Of a stretch of DNA of 64,000 nt, positions 19,864 through 28,093 are shown piece by piece. The notes below the pieces were generated by a model, which saw only the letters and a list, made by a program, of their open reading frames with translations, ran no database searches and had not been told where the DNA came from. The stretch comes from Lewinellaceae bacterium (lineage in GTDB: Bacteria > Bacteroidota > Bacteroidia > Chitinophagales > Saprospiraceae): positions 3,348,001 through 3,412,000 of the forward strand of contig JACJYL010000001.1 in NCBI GenBank assembly GCA_020636105.1, given 5' to 3'. The position numbers were made by a program, and so were the translations under genes. How positions within the stretch are numbered: position 1 is the first letter of the stretch; the number at the start of each line of letters is the position of its first letter.

Positions 19864-21009
19864 TTAAAAACGCAACAATCGGTTCAGGAGTGCCCGGGAG
19901 AATTTCAGCGTAGGCATACTCGAAATGATTTTAAGATCTTCGGCCAGGGAGGTTTCCTCATCCAGAAATTTTAGGATATACTGAATTTTTGTTTTTCTGA
20001 ACAATCCTGAAAAAAGCCGGGCCCCCAAATGGTTTTCCCCGGCCAATACATCCAGCATGATCATGTCATAAAACCAGAATTTTGTCCTTTTTGAAAATTT
20101 GGACAAGTCATGGTTATTTTTCAAAAAATCCACAAACTCAGCGGTTTTTTTGGTCGTATTCATGAAAGTATATCCGGTACTGGCTTTGGTCCAGCCGCCG
20201 GCTGTTCCCATATTCAGGATATTGGGAGTATTGTATTTTTCGAAATCAAAAGAGGTCATGGGAATGGATCCTTTTTCCGTTTCCACGATGCTGTAACCGA
20301 TGATTTGGTGTGTGGATAAATATGCCCGGATTTCGTTTTCATAGGCGGATTGTTCCAGTAAATTCTCGGAAAAAAGAGTATATTCCACCAGGGCCAGGTT
20401 CTTTTGCAAAGGCAACACATACATAAACCGGGTATTGCCCTTTTGCGGCACCCGGAAATCCATGAAGGTGGCCATTTGATCATCGAACTGGTCCGTTTCC
20501 GTTTTGATAAACCATCCGACAAAATGCTGTTGTAAAACAGGATATTTTTGTTGACGGAGGAACTCCTTTGATAAAATGACGCTGTTAAAAACTTTTTCCG
20601 CCAGGTAACTTTCTGTGGCCGTTTCAACCCTTACGCCGTCAGCGGTATCTACAATGGATCGAACGGAATCCTGAATAAACGTAAAATTGGCTGTTTTGTC
20701 AAGGGTTTCCCAAATGGCCTTGTAAAAAGCTTCACTACGGATCATTTTGTAAGTATAAGGGGCGATGGAAAACCTTTTTTCAAAGTCGGTGCCCCCAAAA
20801 AAAATATCGCTCCAGGATTTGGCGAGGAATTCATCCCATTGCCCTTTTTCTTTTTCCCAAAAACACCAGGTCCGGTCATTGCTCATCTTTTTTGTGACAT
20901 CGATCAGGGCGATCGATTTCTGGTCAAAAAAGGGATCCTTCGCCATCCTGTAGGCCAGCATCAATCCGGAGGCTCCTGCGCCTGTTATGATATAGTCGTA
21001 TTGGTTCAT
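19864..21009 (-). CDS. crtY: Lycopene cyclase (CrtY/CrtL family)
   Basis: The 381-aa flavoprotein opens with a dinucleotide-binding fold (YDYIITGAGASGLMLAYRM). It then has the lycopene cyclase signature NDRTWCFWEK and, further on, FMYVLPLQKNLALVEYT and GTAGGWTKASTGYTF, all typical of lycopene beta-cyclases. These convert the linear ends of lycopene to beta-rings, giving beta-carotene. No other carotenoid gene (crtB, crtI, crtZ) is in the window, so the pathway must be completed elsewhere. The gene converges on the BNR gene with a 27-bp gap and is divergent from the TspO-like gene. Confidence 0.93.
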   Translation of the reverse strand: MNQYDYIITGAGASGLMLAYRMAKDPFFDQKSIALIDVTKKMSNDRTWCFWEKEKGQWDEFLAKSWSDIFFGGTDFEKRFSIAPYTYKMIRSEAFYKAIWETLDKTANFTFIQDSVRSIVDTADGVRVETATESYLAEKVFNSVILSKEFLRQQKYPVLQQHFVGWFIKTETDQFDDQMATFMDFRVPQKGNTRFMYVLPLQKNLALVEYTLFSENLLEQSAYENEIRAYLSTHQIIGYSIVETEKGSIPMTSFDFEKYNTPNILNMGTAGGWTKASTGYTFMNTTKKTAEFVDFLKNNHDLSKFSKRTKFWFYDMIMLDVLAGENHLGARLFSGLFRKTKIQYILKFLDEETSLAEDLKIISSMPTLKFSRALLNRLLRF

Positions 21010-21245
21010 TCAGCAATTAATCAACTGGAAAATGGTGTTGTCCTTCGTTAAAACAACACTTCCAATGCCTGGTATGGTTTTAGTGATATTTTTTTTCGTG
21101 CCCAAAGTTAATTTACTTTGCCGGATCAATAACAAGATTGCAGTTTTTTATCCTTTGAAAAATACGGGAATGAAATGATAGTATTCTTCCCCTAAAATAA
21201 TATATTGTAGTTGTTAATTTTGAGCATCATTAAAAAAATACCGCA

Positions 21246-22031
21246 ATGGAAAAAAGAAAAAATATAATCCTTGCCGCGATTAACGTGGTATGGTTTGCCG
21301 TCATGGTAACGGTAAATGCCCTGGCCAACATCCTGCCCATCAACGGAAAAAATACCGGAGAAATTTCAGATCAATACCCTAATTTGTTCGTGCCGGCCGG
21401 CATTACTTTTTCCATTTGGGGATTGATTTATTTACTGCTGCTGATTTTTGTGATTAATCAGTTATATCTCGCCGTAAAAGAAAAAACCATGGGACTATTA
21501 TCTATAAAAAGCAGCCTGGTTTTTGGCCTTACCTGTATCCTTAATGCCCTTTGGATTCTGGCCTGGCATTATGAAATCGTGGCTTTATCGCTATTGATCA
21601 TGGTGGGACTCCTTTTGTCATTGATCTATCTGTTCAGGCAAATCGAAGCTTCTCTGCCGCTAAACAAACAGGGAATCATCGCTGTATCGGTTCCGATCAG
21701 CGTTTACCTGGGCTGGATTTCCGTTGCCACAATAGCCAATGTAACGTCTTTGCTGGTATCCGTCAACTGGAACAGTTTTGGTATTGCACCCATTATCTGG
21801 ACCATACTGATGATTCTTGTCGGCGGGGCATTGGGAGTGATCATGTTGCTAAAAAAGCAAAACATAGCCTACGCAGCGGTGATTCTTTGGGCCTATGCCG
21901 GCATAATCATAAAAAGAATGGCGGAAGATCCTGTCCGAAATGAAATCCTTTATGTGGTTTATGGAGTGATGGCCGTGATCATTGTATTAATGATCAATAC
22001 TATTGTGAGAATGGCCCGGAAAAGACAATAA
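21246..22031 (+). CDS. TspO/MBR-related integral membrane protein
   Basis: The 261-aa protein has about seven hydrophobic segments and the pattern ITFSIWGLIYLLLL near residue 58, common in a bacterial family distantly related to TspO/MBR tryptophan-rich sensory proteins. Trp residues recur (NALWILAWHYE, YLGWISVATI). TspO proteins bind tetrapyrroles and affect their transport or breakdown. This longer branch is uncharacterised, so a function should not be assigned. The gene is monocistronic, divergent from lycopene cyclase across a 236-bp region; in some photoheterotrophs TspO and carotenoid genes are co-regulated, but that link is only suggestive here. Confidence 0.75.
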   Translation: MEKRKNIILAAINVVWFAVMVTVNALANILPINGKNTGEISDQYPNLFVPAGITFSIWGLIYLLLLIFVINQLYLAVKEKTMGLLSIKSSLVFGLTCILNALWILAWHYEIVALSLLIMVGLLLSLIYLFRQIEASLPLNKQGIIAVSVPISVYLGWISVATIANVTSLLVSVNWNSFGIAPIIWTILMILVGGALGVIMLLKKQNIAYAAVILWAYAGIIIKRMAEDPVRNEILYVVYGVMAVIIVLMINTIVRMARKRQ

Positions 22032-22397
22032 GGGTTAGCCGTTTAATCTCCTTAGGGATGGTTCAAAAATAATCGCTTTAAATAAAATTTCGATTGCCCA
22101 GTGCTTTAGCGCTGGGTAAAATATCATCAAGAACCCAGGCCTTTAGGCCTTACAACCATAAGAGAGGCTGAAAGCCCTGTAGCTTTGTTTTTTTGTATTT
22201 CCTGCACCAAAGCACAGGGCGATGGATGGCTTTTTAATAATTAAATTTCCTTATTCAAAATATATAATTAAACTTTTGGTACACGGTAACTACGTAAATA
22301 GCTGCCAATTATTGCACTGCAAAAAAAAATCCCGAATTTTGACTTAAGCCAAAATTCGGGATATCTTATTTTTTTAAAAGCAGAAAAACCAACCCTG
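22032..22397. repeat. Convergent intergenic region with small palindromes
   Basis: Between about 22095 and 22230 are several short imperfect palindromes in a row: CCCAGTGCTTTAGCGCTGGG, AGGCCTTTAGGCCT, and a GCTGAAAGCCC/AGCTTTG stretch. They resemble dispersed REP-like extragenic elements common in Bacteroidetes. No coding frame is seen. A clear terminator hairpin lies further on at 22329-22362. Confidence 0.5.
22329..22362 (-). terminator. Rho-independent terminator for the prc gene
   Basis: A perfect 13-bp inverted repeat (ATCCCGAATTTTG at 22329-22341 and its complement at 22350-22362) with an 8-nt loop lies 36 bp downstream of the protease stop codon. Nine plus-strand A residues (22320-22328) give a U-run on the minus-strand transcript. 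The other side is also T-rich, so it may work for the plus-strand membrane protein gene too. Confidence 0.85.
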
Positions 22398-24506
22398 TTA
22401 ATTTTTCCGGTTGAGCATATCGTGCATGATCTTTAATGTTTCATCGATATAAACATCCTTGCTAACGGACTTGATCCAGTCTGTGTTCCTCGCTTCTTTG
22501 GACTCATCAGCATGGATGGAAGGCAGGTCTGTTTCCAGGTTTCGGATGCCACCCACGACTTCTGTTTTGAACATATCTTTGTATAAGGCAGATTCTTTAT
22601 CCTGTTTTTCTTTTTCTTCCAGGAAAGTGTTCAGTTTAAGGCTGTAAGCTGTTTCTTCCCGCTGTTTCTGGAACCGGCGGGCATTTTCAAGTATTTTATT
22701 AAAAGCCTCGCTGCTGCCGATTCTTTCTTCACTCTTTTTACGCAATTTATCCTTATTCTGGACCTGGAATACATTCTGGCTGTAGGCCACAGGATCAATT
22801 TCGTCCCATCCCAGGCAATGGGCTTCTTCTCTTTCACCGGATTCAATGAATTGATAACTGTCGGGAAGAATGATATCGGGAATAACCCCTTTTTTCTGGG
22901 TTGAGGTTCCATTGATGCGATAAAACTTTTGGATGGTCAGTTTTATATCACCCAGTGGCTTATATTCTTCATAACCGTTGACTGTTTTATCCAGGTTCAC
23001 AAATGTCTGAACGGTGCCTTTGCCAAAGGTGGATTTGCTGCCCACAATGAGGGCACGGTTGTAATCCTGCAGCGCGGCGGCGAGGATTTCCGAAGCCGAA
23101 GCACTTCCCGAATTGACCATGAGGATAAGGGGCCCGTCATAACTGACACTTGGGTTAAAATCTTGTTTTACCAACGGGTTTTTCCCTTTGGACTTCACCT
23201 GCACGATCGGTCCTCTTTCAATGAATAATCCGGACATTTTCACCACTTCTTCCAGTGAGCCTCCTCCATTATTCCTGATATCCATAATAATGCCATCCAC
23301 TTTGGCGGCTTTAAGTTTTTCGATTTCCTTAGCCACATCAGCCGCACAAAAACGGCCGTCTTCATGCTCAAAATCAGCATAAAAACTGGGCAGGTACAAA
23401 TAACCTATTTTCTCCCCTTCCTTTTCTCCGTCCAGGATCAAAGACCTGGCATAACTTTCATCAATGATCACAATATCCCTTACAATATGGATCTCCTTGA
23501 TGGTGCCATCGCCTTTTTTGACGGTAAGGGTAACCTTGGTATCCTTATCCCCGCGGATCAGCTGCACTACATCATCGATCTCCATGCCTTTAATGTCCAC
23601 AGGCTCCTCATTTTCCTGGGCCACTTTAAGGATAATATCATTCTCTTCGAGTTCTTTACCTTTCCAGGCGGGGCCACCCACTACGATACTGGCAACCTTT
23701 GTGTAATCCTTATCTGTCAGTAACCGGGCTCCGATCCCTTCGAGCCTTCCACTGAAACTGATGTTGAAATTTTCTTTGTCTATCGGTTTAAAGTAATTGG
23801 TATGCGGATCAAAGACAGAGGTTACGGCATTGAGAAAATATCCCAGGCGATCATTGCGTTTGAGCTTATGCAACCTTCCATACCAGCTGTCGAACATTTC
23901 CAATACTTCTCCACGCGCTTCTGCTTCGAGGGCTTCTTCCGATTTCTTTTCCCCTTCTTCTCCTACCTCCTTCTGCTCTTCGATTTTATCCACATAACGG
24001 GAGAGGGTTTCGTATTTCAGGTATTTTCGCCAAAATTCTTTTAATTCAAGGTCATTTTTGGGAATTTTCCGTTTTTCACCATCCATTTCAACCTTTTCAT
24101 CAAGGGTGAAGTCAAAAGGTTTGGACAAAATATCCCTGTAAAACGACTGGGTCTTATCCAGATTCGCGTCGAAAATTTCAAGCGAGAGGTTGAAAAATTC
24201 ATAGGTTCCCTTTTTCGCTTCATCATCGAGATCCTTTTCATACACCTTCAGTCTTTCGATATCTTCCTGGGTCACAAAACGACCATATCCAAAAAGCTGG
24301 TCTACATACTCGTCATATACCATTTCAGAAAAATCATCGTCAATTTCAAGGGGTTGATAATGCATATAATCAAGTCCACGCAATATCGTCTGCATCAAAA
24401 CAGCCTCTTTCTCTTCATTCGTGCCCTGGGGGAACATGGCTCCCGCTAAGAGAAAGATGGCGATAATAGAAACAGACAGATAAATGATTCCTTTTTTGAT
24501 CTTCAT
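22398..24506 (-). CDS. prc: Tail-specific C-terminal processing protease (Prc, S41)
   Basis: The start at 24506 gives an N-terminal membrane or signal segment (KGIIYLSVSIIAIFLLAG); 26 in-frame codons upstream are not needed. The 702-aa length and order match Prc/Tsp: an N-terminal helical domain (~40-220), a PDZ domain (~235-335, GGPAWKGKELEENDII), the S41 protease core with Ser in VNSGSASASE and the base Lys in STFGKGTVQ, then a long helical C-terminus (DUF3340). Prc proteases cleave envelope proteins from non-polar C-termini in the periplasm. A second S41 protease is encoded at 28094-29743. It is monocistronic with its own terminator. Confidence 0.95.
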   Translation of the reverse strand: MKIKKGIIYLSVSIIAIFLLAGAMFPQGTNEEKEAVLMQTILRGLDYMHYQPLEIDDDFSEMVYDEYVDQLFGYGRFVTQEDIERLKVYEKDLDDEAKKGTYEFFNLSLEIFDANLDKTQSFYRDILSKPFDFTLDEKVEMDGEKRKIPKNDLELKEFWRKYLKYETLSRYVDKIEEQKEVGEEGEKKSEEALEAEARGEVLEMFDSWYGRLHKLKRNDRLGYFLNAVTSVFDPHTNYFKPIDKENFNISFSGRLEGIGARLLTDKDYTKVASIVVGGPAWKGKELEENDIILKVAQENEEPVDIKGMEIDDVVQLIRGDKDTKVTLTVKKGDGTIKEIHIVRDIVIIDESYARSLILDGEKEGEKIGYLYLPSFYADFEHEDGRFCAADVAKEIEKLKAAKVDGIIMDIRNNGGGSLEEVVKMSGLFIERGPIVQVKSKGKNPLVKQDFNPSVSYDGPLILMVNSGSASASEILAAALQDYNRALIVGSKSTFGKGTVQTFVNLDKTVNGYEEYKPLGDIKLTIQKFYRINGTSTQKKGVIPDIILPDSYQFIESGEREEAHCLGWDEIDPVAYSQNVFQVQNKDKLRKKSEERIGSSEAFNKILENARRFQKQREETAYSLKLNTFLEEKEKQDKESALYKDMFKTEVVGGIRNLETDLPSIHADESKEARNTDWIKSVSKDVYIDETLKIMHDMLNRKN

Positions 24507-24701
24507 AATTTTTTGTTTTCTTTCAGAAACAAAGATGGATAATTGTATAAAATGTTGCACCCAAAAATGGGATAACCATACCATTAACGGAAAAAAGTAT
24601 GGTTTAGTTAAGTATCAGGATCAAAATAATGGATTTTTCCATTAAAAAGCCACCGAATAAAGCCGTCTGCCTCTTTTTTAACAAAAAGATAACAATAAAT
24701 A

Positions 24702-25796
24702 CTACCTCGGCACCTCCACGCTTTTCATAATATCCCGGATCAGGCTTCTGGTGTCAATACCTTCCATTTCACGTTCGGGGGTCAGGATGACCCTGTGATT
24801 GAGCACGGGATAAGCGACATACTGGATATCATCAGGAGTCACAAAATCACGTCCGTTCATAGCGGCCACCGCCTTGGATGTTTTCATGATCGCGAGGGAT
24901 GCACGGGGGGAAGCTCCCAGGAACAAGTCCGGATTATTACGCGTTTCATGCACGATCCCTGCGATATAATCCAGCAACTGATCCTTAATATGCACCTGCT
25001 CTATCAACTCCCGGCATTCCCGTACGTCCTTGGTGGTGAAAACAGCTGAGACATCAGCCACACTCTTCATGTCAAAATCCCGGGAAAAGCGTTTCAGAAT
25101 AGCTTTTTCATCCGCCAGGTCAGGGTAATCTACGTGTATCTTAAAAATGAAGCGATCCAATTGCGCCTCGGGCAGTTTATAGGTTCCTTCCTGTTCAATG
25201 GGATTTTGTGTGGCGACGACAAAAAAGGGAAATTCAAAAGCATAGGTAACCCCATCCGCCGTAACCTGGTGTTCTTCCATCACCTCAAACATGGCTGCCT
25301 GTGTTTTGGCAGGGGCTCGGTTGATTTCATCGACGAGTATGACATTGGCAAAAATGGGCCCTTGTTTGAAGGTGAATTCCGATGTTTTCATATTAAACAC
25401 TGTAGTCCCGATGACATCACTCGGCATGAGATCCGGAGTAAACTGGATTCGGGAGAATTGAGTATCCAGGGTTTTAGCCATGAGTTTGGCCATGAGTGTT
25501 TTGGCGATGCCCGGCACCCCTTCGACCAGCACATGTCCCCCTGTAAAGAGGGCGGTAAGCAGCAATTCAATATATTCGTCCTGCCCGACGATGACTTTGC
25601 CCACCTCATTTTTCACCTTGTTCACAACATTAGCCACTTTGGACAGATCGAGACGGCTCTGTTGCCATCGTTCATGACCTGGTTCCAAAACGGGAGGTTC
25701 AGCCGGTGTGGCTTCCTCTATAGGATTGACTTGCGGTACCTGTGGGTCGTTGTTTTCCAATTCCAGGTTTTCATTCAATTCGTCAACACTCATCAT
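24702..25796 (-). CDS. MoxR-family AAA+ ATPase
   Basis: The 364-aa protein has an acidic, Pro-rich N-terminal tail (~50 aa), then the AAA_3 core: Walker A in EGVPGIAKT, Walker B and sensor in ILVDEINRAPAKTQAAMFEV, arginine-rich LDRFIFKI, and the C-terminal lid (LGASPRASLAIMKTSKA, VTPDDIQYVAYPVLNHR). MoxR ATPases act as chaperones that activate partner proteins with VWA domains, often DUF58. It follows DUF4129 and DUF4350 genes on the same strand, a known association; no DUF58 gene is seen. The first two codons are both Met, so the start may be 25796 or 25793. Confidence 0.95.
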   Translation of the reverse strand: MMSVDELNENLELENNDPQVPQVNPIEEATPAEPPVLEPGHERWQQSRLDLSKVANVVNKVKNEVGKVIVGQDEYIELLLTALFTGGHVLVEGVPGIAKTLMAKLMAKTLDTQFSRIQFTPDLMPSDVIGTTVFNMKTSEFTFKQGPIFANVILVDEINRAPAKTQAAMFEVMEEHQVTADGVTYAFEFPFFVVATQNPIEQEGTYKLPEAQLDRFIFKIHVDYPDLADEKAILKRFSRDFDMKSVADVSAVFTTKDVRECRELIEQVHIKDQLLDYIAGIVHETRNNPDLFLGASPRASLAIMKTSKAVAAMNGRDFVTPDDIQYVAYPVLNHRVILTPEREMEGIDTRSLIRDIMKSVEVPR

Positions 25797-26006
25797 TTAT
25801 CTTTTAGTTTTTTTTAATCAAGAAGGACCGGGGGGCTTTGGCTTTTCCCGGCCGGCATAGCTCTCAAATATAACACTTTCTTTTTCAGGAGGATTTATTT
25901 GAGATTTTTTTTGCACGGAGCCTTTACAACAGGCCTTTAAATATTTCTCGTTTTCCTTTCCTTTTTGTTCCTCCAAATTTTGAAAAAAGGGAGCCTTCCC
26001 CAACAC

Positions 26007-27290
26007 TTACCTCCTCATTTCTCCGGCCTTGTAAAACTTGGCCATAACCTTGTAAAATTCAATGAGGGCCTCGGCTGACAGGTACCGGGTATTTTCGATA
26101 TTGCGGTACATGTAGTAAATTTTTTGGATAATGTCCAGGGGAACCCCCGATTTATGGGCCAGTTTTTCTTCAAAAAGAGCATCCCCCTCCTGGAAGTGCA
26201 GGTTGTAGGATTCCTTGATGTCCACATGGAAGAATTTCATCTTTTGCAGCGCCAGTTGTCGGTGGTTGTTCTGAAGGAAATACAATCGTCCGATGGTACG
26301 TACGAACTCAAGTGAACTGTTGGTATTCGGTTCCAGAACAGGAATGATACGTTCTCTTCTTTTTACCCTGAAAATCAGGTACAGCAATCCCATCGACAGC
26401 AGCAGGTACCACGACCACTTTAGGGCCGGTTGGGAAAGGATGTATTGGAGCGGACTCCGGGACGACAAATTCCGATTCATGCCTTCGCCGCCACGATTGT
26501 TCATCGTTCGGGCCACACTCTCGGGGATGCGGCTGTATTCGTCCCAGTAAACGGGACCTTCGAGCATATGAGAAAATACCTTTCGCGCATATTCATACGC
26601 CGGCTCATTCAATAGATTGACATTGGTGAAGGCTATGGGGGTGGTATGAAGATAAAAATAGCCCTCGCCGTATTTCACGCGGGCAAAATTGATATAGTTA
26701 TCGTCTATACGGCCTAGTTCGGCAAAAGCGCCTTCGGCATCGCAAAAATAATCGTCGTAAAAATAGCGCCAGTTGTAAGGCCCTGAACCGTAACGGGACA
26801 GGTAAACATATTTGCTTTGCTGATCGGCAAATAAATTGGGATGGGTAAGATTAAGCGCTACCGCGGTATCCGTCATGCTCGAAAAATCATCCCAAAGACT
26901 GGGTTCGCACTCCCCATCGTACAGGTAAAACATGAGGTTGTGAGGAATGTAATTGCAAAACAAGAAAACATCGTTTCCATTTACGGTAAAATCGATCAAC
27001 CGACTGACATCGCTATCCGACATATACATGCTCTGGCCAATAAAAACGTAATTGGATAATTCTTCGGGAGCTTCCGGCAATGCTACAGAAAGGCTGTCCT
27101 GGATGACGATAAATTCCCTGTCCGTAGCCTTAAGCAATTCGGTAATGATCCTCGTTCCGTAAGGATCGTTGCCTTTCTGCTGATAATGCTCCTGCCAGTT
27201 ATAGCGCTTTTTTGATCCAAAAAAATAAAATAAAAGCAGCACCAGAATCACCGTTCCAATAATGTAAAACAGGAGGTTGTTTTTTTTCAT
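26007..27290 (-). CDS. DUF4350 domain membrane protein
   Basis: The 427-aa protein has one membrane helix at the N-terminus (LLFYIIGTVILVLLLFYFFG) and a second near residues 285-305 (WSWYLLLSMGLLYLIFRV). Between them is a soluble domain with the DUF4350 look: YGTRIITELLKATDR at its start and the glutamine-amidotransferase-like NYVFIGQSMYMSD. The rest is a cytoplasmic helical tail. Its ATG overlaps the stop of the DUF4129 gene by 4 bases (ATGA), so the two are translationally coupled. DUF4350-DUF4129-MoxR groups are widespread and uncharacterised; an envelope role is inferred. Confidence 0.88.
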   Translation of the reverse strand: MKKNNLLFYIIGTVILVLLLFYFFGSKKRYNWQEHYQQKGNDPYGTRIITELLKATDREFIVIQDSLSVALPEAPEELSNYVFIGQSMYMSDSDVSRLIDFTVNGNDVFLFCNYIPHNLMFYLYDGECEPSLWDDFSSMTDTAVALNLTHPNLFADQQSKYVYLSRYGSGPYNWRYFYDDYFCDAEGAFAELGRIDDNYINFARVKYGEGYFYLHTTPIAFTNVNLLNEPAYEYARKVFSHMLEGPVYWDEYSRIPESVARTMNNRGGEGMNRNLSSRSPLQYILSQPALKWSWYLLLSMGLLYLIFRVKRRERIIPVLEPNTNSSLEFVRTIGRLYFLQNNHRQLALQKMKFFHVDIKESYNLHFQEGDALFEEKLAHKSGVPLDIIQKIYYMYRNIENTRYLSAEALIEFYKVMAKFYKAGEMRR

Positions 27291-28009
27291 GAGGCACCGT
27301 TTTTGATCTTATCCGAAAATATTTCAAAAACGGGAGCCACCGACTCAAATTCCCACTGTTCCAAAATGACATTCCCATACCACACGCGCTCGAAAATATT
27401 GGTCAGTTCCCGGAAATCACTCTTCATCTCTTTTTCCTTCATCTCGTAGAGATAGGTACGGTTGGTCTTGTCTTTTTTCCATTTGATGATCCCGGACAGG
27501 GAGAGCGCCTTCAGGATATTGAGGTAATGCAATCGAATGGCCAGGGAATAGTTCCCTTCGGCGATGGCTCGTTCAAGGTAGGAATCTATATCAGAACGCT
27601 GGATATCCTCCTCGATTTTTTCGATGATTTCCTCATCAGACGGCACCGGTATTTTGCCAACTTTTTTGTCCTGGTTTTTGACCACCTGGTAAATGATCAG
27701 GGCGATGAGCCCCCCAAAAAACAAGATAAGAATCACCTTGGCCGGTGCAGACCATGCTCCAAAGTCCCATGACGCCGGGGGGGCAACCTTAGCATCTCGA
27801 TCAAAGTCAGGTTCTTTGGCTTCTTTCTTCTTTTGCTTCAACTCATCTACGTCGTAATGAACATCCTTGGTCAGCTGCTTCCACCGTTCATAGCCCAGAT
27901 CCTTTTCCGAAACCTCGGAATGGTTGTACTCCTCCGTAGGCCCCTGGGCGCACAATGCCCCCGGGATAATGAGGATCAGAAAAAGAAAATAGTTGAAGAA
28001 CCTGTTCAT
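27287..28009 (-). CDS. DUF4129 domain membrane protein
   Basis: The start at 28009 gives a signal sequence (MNRFFNYFLFLILIIPGALC, then AQG); 15 in-frame codons upstream lie in a terminator-containing gap and are rejected. The 240-aa protein has a periplasmic N-terminal part, a membrane helix (VILILFFGGLIALIIYQVV, ~95-115) and a cytoplasmic DUF4129 domain at the C-terminus (LAIRLHYLNILKALSLSG, NIFERVWYGN). It is the first gene of the DUF4129-DUF4350-MoxR group, separated from the upstream S41 protease by a hairpin terminator, so it likely has its own promoter. Confidence 0.87.
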   Translation of the reverse strand: MNRFFNYFLFLILIIPGALCAQGPTEEYNHSEVSEKDLGYERWKQLTKDVHYDVDELKQKKKEAKEPDFDRDAKVAPPASWDFGAWSAPAKVILILFFGGLIALIIYQVVKNQDKKVGKIPVPSDEEIIEKIEEDIQRSDIDSYLERAIAEGNYSLAIRLHYLNILKALSLSGIIKWKKDKTNRTYLYEMKEKEMKSDFRELTNIFERVWYGNVILEQWEFESVAPVFEIFSDKIKNGAS

Positions 28010-28035
28010 CCGGTAAATATAGAGAATTTTATAAA

Positions 28036-28068
28036 ACGGGGCACCCGGAATCAACCCGAATGCCCCGT
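28036..28068 (-). terminator. Terminator after the CtpA-like protease gene
   Basis: Arms ACGGGGCA (28036-28043) and TGCCCCGT (28061-28068) form a perfect 8-bp GC-rich stem 26 bp past the protease stop, with a TTTTAT run following on the minus strand. It separates the protease from the DUF4129 gene. Confidence 0.75.
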
Positions 28069-28093
28069 CTTTTCGAAAAACCTTCCTTGAAAA

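Noticed and set aside
25818..26006. A 62-codon minus-strand frame between the DUF4350 and MoxR genes
   Set aside because: Lys/Pro-rich, no recognisable feature, no counterpart expected in this gene group; probably intergenic.
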